64,000 nt of DNA from Micromonospora pattaloongensis (GTDB lineage: Bacteria; Actinomycetota; Actinomycetes; Mycobacteriales; Micromonosporaceae): positions 496,001 to 560,000 of the forward strand of contig NZ_FNPH01000004.1 of NCBI RefSeq assembly GCF_900107255.1, written 5' to 3'. Positions 1-8,726 of the stretch are shown here, in pieces; position 1 is the stretch's first letter, and each line of letters begins with the position of its first letter. Under the pieces are notes generated by a model. The model did not search any database. It saw nothing but the letters and a program-made list of their open reading frames with translations, and was not told the origin of the DNA. The position numbers were made by a program, and so were the translations under genes.

Positions 1-30
1 CTCCTGGTAGTCCGCTCCCCCGGTTTCGCC

Positions 31-64
31 AACGGCCCGTCGACCCCCGTCGGCGGGCCGTTTT
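31..64. terminator. Intrinsic-type terminator hairpin
   Basis: A perfect 9-bp stem (AACGGCCCG at 31-39 pairing with CGGGCCGTT at 54-62) is followed by a short T run. It most likely ends a gene whose body lies left of the window. Confidence 0.7.
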
Positions 65-102
65 CGCGTGTCGAGTGCGCGGCGCCACACCCCGTAAGGC
101 AT

Positions 103-116
103 CCTAGGAGGCTAGG
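103..116. promoter_or_regulatory. Candidate GntR operator, inverted repeat CCTAG-N4-CTAGG
   Basis: A 5-bp inverted repeat with a 4-bp spacer lies 22 bp ahead of the GntR start. GntR-family regulators usually bind short palindromes at their own promoter, so autoregulation is the simplest reading. This is inference from position and symmetry only. Confidence 0.35.
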
Positions 117-137
117 TGTACGAGTGGAGGTGGAGGC

Positions 138-929
138 GTGACGATCAATCCGGGCGCCGCCGAGGTGCCGCACCGGCAGATCGCCGAGCAGCTGCGCGCG
201 CAGATCCGGCGCGGCGACTGGGCGCCGGGCGAGCGGCTGCCCTCGATCCCGGCGATCGCCGAGATGTTCGGGGTGGCGAAACAGACCGTCCAGCGCACCA
301 TCGACCAGCTCCGCGTCGAGGGGCTGTTGATCACCAAGCCGGGCTCCGGGACGTACGTCCGGGGCACCCGGCGGCGGCTCAACCGGCTCTCCCGCGGCCG
401 CTACGGCGGACACCGCGGCTACCACGCGGACCTCGCGGCGCGCTACCGGCAACACCTGGTCGAGGTCGGGCGCGCGCCCGCCCCGCCGGAGGTCGCCGAC
501 GCGTTCGGCGTCGCCGACGGCACCGAGCTCCTGGTACGCCGCCACATCGTGCGCACCGAGGACTCCCCCGTCGAGGTCGGCGCCTCGTGGTTCCGGGTCG
601 CCGACGCGGCCGGCACGTCGCTGGAGCGGATGGAGGCGTTCGGGCGTCCGCTGTACCAGGAGGCCGAGGAGGCGATCGGCCGGCCGTACGTCTCCGCCCG
701 CGACACGATCAGCGCCCGGCAGCCCAGCCGGGAAGAGGCCGAGCTGCTGCAGATCCGCCCCGACACCCCCGTGCTGCACCTGCTGCACGTGGCGTACGAC
801 GCCGCGCACAAGCCGCTCGAGGTCGCCCAGGCGACCTGGCCGGGCCCGGTGACCACGCTGACCGAGGAGTACCGGATCCCCGCGCCGCAGCCCGACCCGG
901 ACCCCGATCCGGGCCTGGTGCTCGGGTAA
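138..929 (+). CDS. GntR-family transcriptional regulator (HutC/UTRA type)
   Basis: 263 aa. The N-terminus (about residues 8-75) is a GntR winged helix with the typical LPS...VAKQTVQRTIDQL recognition region and the G-S-G-T-Y-V wing. The remainder (about 90-250) fits a UTRA effector-binding domain, as in HutC/KorSA regulators. The GTG start follows GGAGGTGGAGGC directly. No catabolic operon adjoins it: the next gene is convergent mshC, so its targets cannot be read from context. The C-terminus ends in a D-P repeat of no clear function. Family assignment is firm, ligand unknown. Confidence 0.9.
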   Translation: MTINPGAAEVPHRQIAEQLRAQIRRGDWAPGERLPSIPAIAEMFGVAKQTVQRTIDQLRVEGLLITKPGSGTYVRGTRRRLNRLSRGRYGGHRGYHADLAARYRQHLVEVGRAPAPPEVADAFGVADGTELLVRRHIVRTEDSPVEVGASWFRVADAAGTSLERMEAFGRPLYQEAEEAIGRPYVSARDTISARQPSREEAELLQIRPDTPVLHLLHVAYDAAHKPLEVAQATWPGPVTTLTEEYRIPAPQPDPDPDPGLVLG

Positions 930-949
930 CCGCCCAAGGCCGGTCGACG

Positions 950-969
950 CCGGCGCCCGCCGGCGCCGG
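950..969. terminator. Hairpin between convergent genes
   Basis: CCGGCGC (950-956) pairs with GCGCCGG (963-969) around a 6-nt loop in the 42-bp gap between the GntR gene and convergent mshC. There is no T run, as is common in high-GC actinobacteria. Probably a shared terminator. Confidence 0.45.
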
Positions 970-971
970 GG

Positions 972-2210
972 TCAGAGGCGGATGCCGAGCAGCGCGTCGA
1001 CGGTGTCGGCCAGCAGCGCGGGGGCCTCGCGGTCGTCGCCGGAGCCGGCCAGCGCCGCGTCCGCCCACGCGTCCACCACCGCCAACGCGCCCGGCGTGTC
1101 GAGGTCGTCGGCGAGCCGGGCGCGGACCGCGGCCAGCAGCCCGGCGCCGGACGGCCCGGCCGGGGCCGCCGCCGCCTCGCGCCAGCGCGCCAGCCGCTGC
1201 TGCGCGGTCTTGAGCACGTCGTCGGTCCACTGCCGGTCGCCCCGGTAGTGCTCGGCGACGAGCCCCAGCCGCAGCGCCATCGGGTCGACGCCGTCGCCGC
1301 GCAGCCGGGAGACGAAGACCAGGTTGCCCTTGGACTTCGACATCTTCTCGCCGTCCAGGCCGATCATCCCGGCGTGCACGTAGTGCTGGGCGAACGGGGC
1401 CTTGCCGGTCAGCCGCTCGGCGTGCGCCGCCGAGCACTCGTGATGCGGGAAGAGCAGGTCGTTGCCGCCGCCCTGCACGTCGATGGTGTCGCCGAGCAGG
1501 CCGAGCGCGATCACCGTGCACTCGATGTGCCAACCCGGTCGCCCGGGGCCGAGCCGGCCCCCCTCCCAGGCCGGCTCGCCGTCGCGCGCGCCGCGCCACA
1601 GCAGCGGGTCGAGCGGGTCGCGCTTGCCCGCCCGGTCGGGGTCGCCCCCGCGCTCGGCGAAAAAGGCGAGCATCTGGTCGCGGGAGAGGTTGGACTCGTA
1701 GCCGAAGGCCGGCGCGGCGGTGATGTCGAAGTAGACGTCGCCGGTGCCGTCGGAGAGCCGGTAGGCGGCGCCGTCGTCGAGCAGGGCACGGATCTTCTCG
1801 GCGATGGCGGGGATGGACTCCACGGCGCCGACGTAGTGCGCCGGCGGGATCATCCGCAGCGCCTCCATGTCCTCGCGGAACAGCGCGGTCTCCCGCATGC
1901 CGAGCACGACCCAGTCCTCGCCGTCGCGCGCGGCGCGCTCCAGCAGCGGGTCGTCGATGTCGGTCACGTTCTGCACGTACGTCACGGCGTGGCCGGCGTC
2001 GCGCCACATCCGCTGCACCAGATCAAAAGTGATCATGGTGGCGGCGTGTCCCAGGTGGGTCGCGTCGTACGGCGTGATGCCGCAGACGTACATCGTCGCC
2101 GTGTCGCTCGGTCGGGTCGGGTGGACGGCGCGCCGCGCCGAGTCGTACAACGCGAGCGGCTGCCCCGTGCCCGGCAGCCGCGGCACCTGATGCCCGGTCC
2201 AAGACTCCAT
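972..2210 (-). CDS. mshC: L-cysteine:1D-myo-inositol-2-amino-2-deoxy-alpha-D-glucopyranoside ligase
   Basis: 412 aa. MshC joins cysteine to GlcN-Ins in an ATP-dependent step of mycothiol synthesis, the main low-molecular-weight thiol of actinobacteria. It derives from cysteinyl-tRNA synthetase: the HIGH-type motif THLGHA is at 51-56, the KMSKS loop at 289-293, and the probable zinc ligands are C43, C231 and H256. The length matches MshC (about 410 aa), not CysS (about 460 aa, with an anticodon-binding domain). It is the last gene of a leftward run shared by many actinobacteria (phosphomutase, DUF3090, SCO1664, mshC). Its presence implies mycothiol rather than glutathione in this organism, relevant for the GST-fold enzyme at 41144-42160. 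Confidence 0.95.
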   Translation of the reverse strand: MESWTGHQVPRLPGTGQPLALYDSARRAVHPTRPSDTATMYVCGITPYDATHLGHAATMITFDLVQRMWRDAGHAVTYVQNVTDIDDPLLERAARDGEDWVVLGMRETALFREDMEALRMIPPAHYVGAVESIPAIAEKIRALLDDGAAYRLSDGTGDVYFDITAAPAFGYESNLSRDQMLAFFAERGGDPDRAGKRDPLDPLLWRGARDGEPAWEGGRLGPGRPGWHIECTVIALGLLGDTIDVQGGGNDLLFPHHECSAAHAERLTGKAPFAQHYVHAGMIGLDGEKMSKSKGNLVFVSRLRGDGVDPMALRLGLVAEHYRGDRQWTDDVLKTAQQRLARWREAAAAPAGPSGAGLLAAVRARLADDLDTPGALAVVDAWADAALAGSGDDREAPALLADTVDALLGIRL

Positions 2211-2303
2211 GATTGCCAGCCTAACCAGCGGCGGTCGGGCGGCGCGGCGCGGCCGTAGTGATCAACGCGACAGCGCCGCGGGTGGCGGCGCGCCGCCGAG
2301 CCG

Positions 2304-3119
2304 TCAGATGGGCGGCCAGGGCATGGCGGGCCAGTCCTCCGGGGGCAACGGGAACTGGTTGGTCGAGAGCAGCCGGCGCACCCGCGAGCCCACCTGGTGC
2401 ACCTCCGCGACGGTCAGGTGCTCGGCCAGCTCCGCCGCCAACGGCCCGTCCAGCGCGGCCGCCAGCCGGCGCAGCACCTCGACCGCCTCCTCCGGCAGCC
2501 GCCGCTCGGACCAGCCCCACAGCACCGTGCGCAGCTTGTCCTCGACGTGGAAGCTGACGCCGTGGTCGACGCCGTACACCCGGTCCTGCGGACCCATCAA
2601 CAGGTGGCCGCCCTTGCGGTCGGCGTTGTTGATCACCGCGTCGAACACCGCCATCCGGGCCAGCCGCGGATCGTCGGCGTGCGCCAGCGCGTACGCCCGG
2701 CCGTCGTCGCCGCGGGCGGCCGCGATCCGGAACCATCCGGCGGGCAGCTCGCGGGCGGGCACGAAGCCGACCAGCGGCTCCGCCTCCGCGGGCTCGTCGA
2801 TCCAGAGCTGGCAGGCGCCCGGCCCGAGCGGGCCGTCGCGCAGCACGGTGGGGGGCACCAGCCCCCAGCCGGTGGCCCGGGACACCAGGTACGCGGCGAC
2901 CTCGCGGCCGGCGAGCGTGCCGTCCGGAAAGTCCCAGAGCGGCCGCTCGCCGCGCACCGGCTTGTAGACGCAGCGCGCGGTCACCCCGTCGAGCGTCAGG
3001 AACGCGCGCAGCGTCGTGTTGGAGGCGTCGACGAGCCGCCCCTCCAACTCCACCTCGCCGCTTCGCAGCAGCCGCAGCGCGTCACTCTCGTCGAGCACAG
3101 GTTGCAGACCCGAGGTCAC
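2304..3119 (-). CDS. SCO1664-family protein (PI3/PI4-kinase-like fold)
   Basis: 271 aa. A conserved actinobacterial family of unknown function. Visible features: a region resembling a kinase N-lobe with CVYKPVRGERPLWDFP, and a catalytic-loop-like stretch AVFDAVINNADRKGGH followed by GVDHGVSFH, both reminiscent of phosphatidylinositol-kinase-like or HipA-like enzymes (the N-x-D-R-K-G-G-H motif). It lies between mshC and the DUF3090 gene on the same strand with small gaps, so co-transcription is likely. Kinase activity is inference from motif likeness; substrate unknown. Confidence 0.8.
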   Translation of the reverse strand: MTSGLQPVLDESDALRLLRSGEVELEGRLVDASNTTLRAFLTLDGVTARCVYKPVRGERPLWDFPDGTLAGREVAAYLVSRATGWGLVPPTVLRDGPLGPGACQLWIDEPAEAEPLVGFVPARELPAGWFRIAAARGDDGRAYALAHADDPRLARMAVFDAVINNADRKGGHLLMGPQDRVYGVDHGVSFHVEDKLRTVLWGWSERRLPEEAVEVLRRLAAALDGPLAAELAEHLTVAEVHQVGSRVRRLLSTNQFPLPPEDWPAMPWPPI

Positions 3120-3124
3120 GACGC

Positions 3125-3697
3125 TCAGCGGTGGTAGCCGTTGTGGCGGGGACAGAGGTGGCCGGCGGGGTCCAGCGGCTGGCCACAGAGCGGGCAGGGT
3201 GGGCGACCGGCCGCGACCACGCGCCGGGCGCGCTCGATGAACCCGCGCGCCGCCTCCGGGGAGATCCGCACGCGCAGCCGGTCGAGGTCGTCATCGGGCT
3301 CCTCGTCCGTCTCCTCGACCTTGTCGCCCTCGCTGAGCTCCACCGCCTCGGTCTCGCCCGTCGCGATCGCCTCGATCACGACGGTCGCGGTGTCGACGTC
3401 GAAGGCGAGCCCGAGCGTGCCGACCCGGAACTCCTCGTCGACCGGGGTGTCCAGCGGGTCGTTGTCGGACGGTGCGGCCACACCCTCGGGCAGCTGGACG
3501 CCGAAGCGGCGGTGCGCCTCGGCGAGCAACTCCTCGAGCTTCTCGGCCAGCAGCGACACCTGGACCTTCTCCAACGCCACGCTGACCAGCCGCCCGCCGC
3601 CGCGGGCCTGCAGAAAGAACGTCCGCTCGCCCGGCGGACCCACGGTCCCAGCGACGAACCGCTCCGGCGGTTCGAAGGCGTGCACCTGGTGGGTCAT
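3125..3697 (-). CDS. DUF3090 family protein with C-terminal zinc ribbon
   Basis: 190 aa. The start matches the family (MTHQVHAFEPPERFVAGTVG). An acidic middle region precedes a C-terminal zinc-ribbon-like element with C168, C171, C182 and H185. The gene begins 5 bp downstream of nothing but its own operon: it is followed after 5 bp by the SCO1664-type gene and preceded by the phosphomutase gene. Function is unknown in the literature I know. The fixed neighbourhood suggests it works with the SCO1664 kinase-like protein and the phosphomutase. Confidence 0.85.
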   Translation of the reverse strand: MTHQVHAFEPPERFVAGTVGPPGERTFFLQARGGGRLVSVALEKVQVSLLAEKLEELLAEAHRRFGVQLPEGVAAPSDNDPLDTPVDEEFRVGTLGLAFDVDTATVVIEAIATGETEAVELSEGDKVEETDEEPDDDLDRLRVRISPEAARGFIERARRVVAAGRPPCPLCGQPLDPAGHLCPRHNGYHR

Positions 3698-3783
3698 AAC
3701 CAGACCCTATCCGGCGGCGAACCCGGCCGCGCAACGCACCGACGGAGAATCGCCGGGGGTTGCCCGCCGCGGGACAATCCCCG

Positions 3784-4503
3784 CTATCGTGACGGCCCCT
3801 TGTCGCCCCCGCCACCGCCACCGCCGCCCACCGCGGCGTCCGAGTCGCCCGGCCGGGGCCGGCGGGAACGCCGGCGCTTGGGCGTGATGAGCCCGGCGAG
3901 GTCGCCGCCGGTGTCGTTGAGGCGCAGCAGGAACGGCCGGATCGGGGTGTAGCGGATCACCGTCACGGACGCGGGATCGGCCACGATCCGCTGAAAATGA
4001 TCCAGGTGTACGCCGAGCGCGTCCGCGACGATCGCCTTGATGATGTCGCCGTGGCTGCACGCCAGCCAGATCGCCTCCGGCCCGTGCTCGGCCTCGACCC
4101 GGGCGTCCCAGCGCCGCGCCGCGGCGACCGCGCGCGCCGACATCGCCGCCATCGACTCCCCGTCGGGGAAGACCGCCGCGCTGGGATGCTGCTGCACGAC
4201 CGGCCAGAGCGGGTCCTTGGCGAGCTTCTTGAGCGGCTGCCCCTCCCAGGCGCCGTAGGCGCACTCGATCAGCCCCTCCTCCACGGTCGGGGTCGCCTGC
4301 GGCAACGCCAGCTCCAGCGTCTGGCGGCAGCGCACCAGCGGGCTGGTCACCACGGCCGCCAGCGGCATCGCGCGCAGTCGCTCGCCGACCGCGGCGGCCT
4401 GGGCGCGTCCGGTGTCGTCGAGCTCGACCTGCTGGCGGCCGGCGAGGCCCCCGCCGGCGTTGGCGGCGGTACGGCCGTGTCGCAGAAGCAGGAGGGTCGC
4501 CAC
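3784..4503 (-). CDS. MSMEG_4193-type histidine phosphatase (putative phosphomutase)
   Basis: 239 aa. A histidine-phosphatase (phosphoglycerate mutase-like) enzyme with the R8-H9-G10 motif, where H9 would be phosphorylated, E80 in LIECAYGAWEG, and a second catalytic histidine H151 in LACSHGDII. The last 40 residues are a basic stretch followed by a glycine run, absent from the core fold and probably disordered. Part of the conserved leftward group with DUF3090, SCO1664 and mshC. Substrate unknown; the mutase name is inherited from the family. Confidence 0.85.
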   Translation of the reverse strand: MATLLLLRHGRTAANAGGGLAGRQQVELDDTGRAQAAAVGERLRAMPLAAVVTSPLVRCRQTLELALPQATPTVEEGLIECAYGAWEGQPLKKLAKDPLWPVVQQHPSAAVFPDGESMAAMSARAVAAARRWDARVEAEHGPEAIWLACSHGDIIKAIVADALGVHLDHFQRIVADPASVTVIRYTPIRPFLLRLNDTGGDLAGLITPKRRRSRRPRPGDSDAAVGGGGGGGGDKGPSR

Positions 4504-4594
4504 CCCGTCAGCCTACGGGTGCACCGGATCCCGACCGGGCCCGGCGCACCCGTGGCGCTCGGTCGTGCCGGCCCCGGCCCGGCGCACCGCGGTG

Positions 4595-5431
4595 CTACGT
4601 GGCGGAGATCGTGCCGGTCATCAGCAGCGCCATCACCAGGCTGCCCAGTGCCACCCGGTACAGCACGAACGCGTAAAGGCTGTGGTGGGCGACGTAGCGC
4701 AGCAGCCAGGCGATCGCCGCGTAGCCGACCCCGAACGCGATCACGGTCGCGACGACCATCTGCGGGCCGCTCGGCACCGAGGTGCCGTCCTCACCGGGCG
4801 CGAACACGTCCGGCAGGCTGAACACGCCCGACATCACCACCGCGGGGATGGCGAGCAGGAACGAGAACCGGGCCGCCGCCTCGCGCGTCAGGTTCAGCAG
4901 GAGTCCGGCGGTCAGGGTGCCGCCCGAGCGGGACACCCCGGGGATCAACGCCATCGCCTGGGCGAAGCCCATCACGACGCTGTCGCGCATGTTCAGCCGC
5001 GGCAGCGTCCGGGTCTGGCGCCCCCAGTACTCGGCGAAGGCCAGGATGAAGGCGAACACGATCAGCACGGTCGCGGTGATCCAGAGGTTGCGGGCCGCGC
5101 CGCGGATGGCGTCCTTGAACAGCAGCCCCAGGATGCCGATCGGGATCGAGCCGACGATGACGTACCAGCCCATCCGGTAGTCCGGGCTGCTGCGCACCGA
5201 CCGGTCCCAGATCCCGACGATCCAGGTCTTCGCGATCCGCCAGATGTCCTTCGCGAAGTAGAGCAGCACCGCGGCCTCGGTGCCGAGCTGGGTGACCGCG
5301 GTGAACGAGGCCCCGGCGTCGTGCTCGAAGAAGAGCGCGGACGTGATCCGCAGGTGCGCGGAGGAACTGACCGGCAGGAACTCGGTGAGCCCCTGCACGA
5401 TCCCGAGGACGATCGCCTCGATCCAGCCCAT
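4595..5431 (-). CDS. uppP: Undecaprenyl-diphosphatase (bacitracin-resistance type)
   Basis: 278 aa membrane protein. It dephosphorylates undecaprenyl diphosphate to recycle the lipid carrier of peptidoglycan and other surface polymers. The hallmark first loop ([16 protein letters not shown]) starts at residue 10 and the second motif PGVSRSGGT sits mid-protein; multiple hydrophobic helices follow. The ATG at 5431 is chosen because family members start M-x-W-x-E. A GTG at 5440 would overlap the preceding stop by 4 bp (GTGA) and add three residues, and is a real alternative. Translational coupling to the LLM gene is likely. Confidence 0.93.
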   Translation of the reverse strand: MGWIEAIVLGIVQGLTEFLPVSSSAHLRITSALFFEHDAGASFTAVTQLGTEAAVLLYFAKDIWRIAKTWIVGIWDRSVRSSPDYRMGWYVIVGSIPIGILGLLFKDAIRGAARNLWITATVLIVFAFILAFAEYWGRQTRTLPRLNMRDSVVMGFAQAMALIPGVSRSGGTLTAGLLLNLTREAAARFSFLLAIPAVVMSGVFSLPDVFAPGEDGTSVPSGPQMVVATVIAFGVGYAAIAWLLRYVAHHSLYAFVLYRVALGSLVMALLMTGTISAT

Positions 5432-5436
5432 CTGGT

Positions 5437-6489
5437 TCACTCGCCGACCCCGGACAGCTCGAGCGCCTCGGCGACCGTGCGCAGGGTCTGCACGCCGCTG
5501 TCCACGTCGGCGGCGAAGAGCGTCACCGACAGGGTGGTGACGCCGGCGGCCGCGTACTCCCGCATCCGCTCCGCGATGCGCTCCTTCGGGCCGAGCAGCG
5601 AGGTGCGGTCGATGAACTCCATCGGCACCGCCGCCGCGGCGTCGCGCTGCCGCCCCGACAGGTAGAGCTCCTGCACCTCGCGCGCGGCGTCGCCGTAGCC
5701 CATCCGGGTGGCGAGCTGGTTGTAGAAGTTCTTCTCCCGGCTGCCCATCCCGCCGACGTAGAGCGCGGCGTACCAGCGGACCAGCTCGGCGCAGGACGCG
5801 ACGTCGTCGCCCACGACGACGGGGACGCTGGGCACGATGTCGAAGCCGGCCAGCTCCCTGCCCGCCCTGGCCCGCCCGGCCCGCACCGCGGCGAGGTGCT
5901 CCTCGGCGAATTCGGGGGCGAAGAAGATGGCCAGCCAGCCGTCCGCGATCTCCCCGGCCAGTTCGAGGTTCTTCGGGCCGACGGCGGCCAGGTAGATCGG
6001 GATGTGGTCGCGGTGCGGGTGGAAGCCGAGACGCAGCGCCTTGCCGGGGCCGTCGGGCAGCGGCAGCGTGTAGTGCGCGCCGTCGTACTCGACCTGCTTG
6101 CGCGCGATGGCCAGCTTGACGATGTCGACGTACTCGCGGGTGCGCGCCAGCGGCTTGCCGAAGCGGACCCCGTGCCAGCCCTCCGACACCTGCGGGCCGG
6201 AGACGCCGAGCCCAAGCCGGAACCGGCCGCCGGAGAGCGTGTCGATGGTCGCGGCGGTCATGGCCGTCGCGGCGGGCGTCCGGGCCGGGATCTGCATCAC
6301 CGCGGCGCCCAGGTCGATCCGGGACGTCTGGCCGGCCATCCAGGCCAGCATGCTCGGCGAGTCCGAGCCGTAGGCCTCGGCCGCCCACACCACCGAATAG
6401 CCGAGCCGGTCGGCCTCCTGCGCCAGGGCGAGATGCCCGGCCGGTGTGCTCCACGCCGTCTGATATCCGAGGCTGAGTCCGAGTCGCAC
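5437..6489 (-). CDS. LLM-class F420-dependent oxidoreductase
   Basis: 350 aa luciferase-like TIM-barrel protein ([12 protein letters not shown] at the N-terminus; [20 protein letters not shown] mid-protein). Members of this group use F420H2 for hydride transfer on often unknown substrates. The GTG at 6487-6489 is chosen because GGGGGAGGA lies 5 bp upstream and the family starts here; an in-frame ATG 72 bp further upstream has no such support. The first gene of the leftward run ending in mshC, its stop overlaps a possible uppP start. Confidence 0.85.
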   Translation of the reverse strand: MRLGLSLGYQTAWSTPAGHLALAQEADRLGYSVVWAAEAYGSDSPSMLAWMAGQTSRIDLGAAVMQIPARTPAATAMTAATIDTLSGGRFRLGLGVSGPQVSEGWHGVRFGKPLARTREYVDIVKLAIARKQVEYDGAHYTLPLPDGPGKALRLGFHPHRDHIPIYLAAVGPKNLELAGEIADGWLAIFFAPEFAEEHLAAVRAGRARAGRELAGFDIVPSVPVVVGDDVASCAELVRWYAALYVGGMGSREKNFYNQLATRMGYGDAAREVQELYLSGRQRDAAAAVPMEFIDRTSLLGPKERIAERMREYAAAGVTTLSVTLFAADVDSGVQTLRTVAEALELSGVGE

Positions 6490-6695
6490 TGATCCTCCCC
6501 CATCAAGGCGGCGACCGAGCCGGCCTGTCGCGCACAGCGGCTCCGGCGCCACGAGTCGCACCAGAGGTTACGCAATGGCTCGGATACGCCGGTTCACCGG
6601 TCGGGGAATCGGCGCCCGCATCGAGCGGGGAGATGATTCAACGCTTGACCGGTGCGAGGATATCGGCGACGCGATGTTCTGAATAAGGTTCAACC

Positions 6696-7667
6696 ATGCA
6701 ACAGCGACCGCTGGGCCGAAGCGGGCTGGCGGTTTCCCGGCTCGCGCTCGGCACCATGACGTGGGGTCGGGACACCGACGCGGACGACGCTGCCGCTCAG
6801 CTGAAGAGCTTCCTCGACGCCGGGGGCAACCTCATCGACACCGCCGACGTGTACGGCGACGGCGACGCCGAGGCGGTGATCGGGTCGCTGATCGGCACGC
6901 TCGTCCCCCGCGACGACCTGCTCATCGCGACCAAGGCCGGGCTGCGGCCGGGGCCGGGGCGACGCCGCGACGGCTCCCGCGGGCATCTGCTGCGCACCCT
7001 GGACGCCTCGCTGCGCCGGCTCGGGACCGATCACGTCGACCTGTTCCAGGTGCACGGCTGCGACCCGGACACCCCGCTGGAGGAGACGCTCGCCGCGCTC
7101 GACCACGCGGTGGCCAGCGGACGCGTGCGCTACGTCGGGATCTCGAACTTCTCCGGGTGGCAGACCGCCCGCGCGGCGACCTGGCAGGCGGCCTACCCGG
7201 GTCGGGCGCCCGTGGTCGCCACCCAGGTGGAGTACTCGCTGCTGGAGCGGGGCGTCGAACGCGAGGTGCTGCCGGCCTGCGCGGCGCTCGGGCTCGGCGT
7301 GCTGCCGTGGTCGCCGCTCGGACGCGGGGTGCTGACCGGCAAGTACCGGCACGGCCGGCCGGCGGACTCCCGCGCCGCCTCGCCACACTTCGAACCCTTC
7401 GTCGCCACCTATCTCGAGCCGCGCTGCTCGGCGATCGTCGAGGCGGTGGTCACCGCCGCCGGCGGGCTCGGCGTCGCGCCGCTGGAGGTGGCGCTGGCGT
7501 GGATCCGCGACCGGCCCGGCGTGGTCGCCCCGATCCTGGGGGCCCGGACCGTCGGGCAGCTGCAGGGCGCGCTGCAGGTGGAACGGATGACGCTGCCGGA
7601 AGAGATCGCGATCGCCCTCGACGACGTCTCCGCGGTGCCGGTCGGCTACCCGGAACGGGAAGGCTGA
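6696..7667 (+). CDS. Aldo/keto reductase
   Basis: 323 aa NADPH-dependent (beta/alpha)8 oxidoreductase. The catalytic tetrad is visible: D48 and Y53 in LIDTADVYG, K80 in LIATK, H120 in LFQVHG. The cofactor-binding part near the C-terminus (PILGARTVGQL) is also present. Close in form to AKR11/YajO-type enzymes. Transcribed away from the LLM gene; the 206-bp gap contains no clear operator. Substrate unknown. Confidence 0.9.
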   Translation: MQQRPLGRSGLAVSRLALGTMTWGRDTDADDAAAQLKSFLDAGGNLIDTADVYGDGDAEAVIGSLIGTLVPRDDLLIATKAGLRPGPGRRRDGSRGHLLRTLDASLRRLGTDHVDLFQVHGCDPDTPLEETLAALDHAVASGRVRYVGISNFSGWQTARAATWQAAYPGRAPVVATQVEYSLLERGVEREVLPACAALGLGVLPWSPLGRGVLTGKYRHGRPADSRAASPHFEPFVATYLEPRCSAIVEAVVTAAGGLGVAPLEVALAWIRDRPGVVAPILGARTVGQLQGALQVERMTLPEEIAIALDDVSAVPVGYPEREG

Positions 7668-7780
7668 CACGCCCGGTGCGACGCGAGGTACCCCACCCGC
7701 TGCCGTGACATACCTCAAATGCGGCCCCGGCTGCGCCGAGGGGTGGTGCCGGCGGCGCGGGCGCGGGCAGGATAGAGCGC

Positions 7781-7972
7781 ATGGACTACGAATACGCGCC
7801 GTTGCGGTTGCCGCCGAATGTCGATCGGGTGACCGCGGCGGCGCAACTGGCGATCCAGGCGGAGTTCTCCGGTTGGGAGTTGGCCCGGGTGCGGCTGTTC
7901 CGCGACGGGACGCGGCAGGTCATGCTGCGTCGCCGCGTCGCGGACCGGCCGCAACCGGGCCTCTCCTACTGA
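7781..7972 (+). CDS. DUF5703 family small protein
   Basis: 63 aa. It matches the short actinobacterial family DUF5703 (MDYEYAPLRLPPNVDRVTAA at the start; WELARVRLFRDGTRQVMLRR). The fold should be a small alpha/beta domain. It typically lies near the M20 peptidase found here at 8727. No function known. Confidence 0.75.
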   Translation: MDYEYAPLRLPPNVDRVTAAAQLAIQAEFSGWELARVRLFRDGTRQVMLRRRVADRPQPGLSY

Positions 7973-7985
7973 CGACCCGGGGCGG

Positions 7986-8648
7986 CTAGGCCGGCTCGAC
8001 GTCGGCATCCAGCGGCATGAACGGGTGCTCGTCGAGCCGGCCGACGAGACGGTCCCCCTCCGCCGGCCGGAACGGGCCGGCGCTGTCGTCCTCGTCGAAC
8101 GCCTCGAGGTCGAGCCGCTCGGCGACCTCGTGCACCGTCACCACCCCGTCGAGCGGCTCCAGCTCCGGGATGTCCAGGGCGCCCAGCGACCCGTCGCCCG
8201 CCTGCAGCAGCTCCAGCACCGCCTCGCCGACGGTCTCCACGGGCTCGCTCTCACCGTCGTCCGGCGTGCCCTCGCGGCGCGCCGCCTCCGCGATCCGGAT
8301 CAGCGCCGCCACGCTGGGCACCCGGTAGTCGCGCCGCTGCCGCACCGACACCACGTGCGGGTGCGGGTCGGCCGGCGCCGCCCCGTCGACGCCGCCGATG
8401 CCCACCCCGAACCGCTGGTCGGCCTCGTCGGGGTCGATGGACTCCACGTCCCACGGCGTCACCTCGCCGTACGCGTCGAGCAGCAGCTCGTCGTACTCGT
8501 ACGAGGCGTTGTTGAGCGCGACGTACGCCTGCCAGACGCCGTCGTCGTCGATCCGACCCTGCGCGCCCTTGACCGCGGCCAGGTGCGTCCGGGCGGCCTC
8601 GATCACCCGCTCCAGGGCGGCGTCGAGCTCCGCGTGCTGGTCGGTCAT
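7986..8648 (-). CDS. Conserved actinobacterial protein of unknown function
   Basis: 220 aa, acidic, no signal peptide or membrane segment. The N-terminal third is helical and rich in conserved aromatic residues (GVWQAYVALNNASYEYDELL); a middle part RRDYRVPSVAALIRIAEAAR and an acidic C-terminus follow. ATG preceded by GAAGGGA. Its start faces away from the convergent DUF5703 gene, whose 3' end lies 14 bp away. I do not recognise a named family. Confidence 0.65.
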   Translation of the reverse strand: MTDQHAELDAALERVIEAARTHLAAVKGAQGRIDDDGVWQAYVALNNASYEYDELLLDAYGEVTPWDVESIDPDEADQRFGVGIGGVDGAAPADPHPHVVSVRQRRDYRVPSVAALIRIAEAARREGTPDDGESEPVETVGEAVLELLQAGDGSLGALDIPELEPLDGVVTVHEVAERLDLEAFDEDDSAGPFRPAEGDRLVGRLDEHPFMPLDADVEPA

Positions 8649-8726
8649 GGTCTGGTTGTCCCTTCGCCGATGATGGTTGGTGCGACCCGCCCCGCGCCGG
8701 GGCGGGCTGTCCCGTCCCCGATCGGG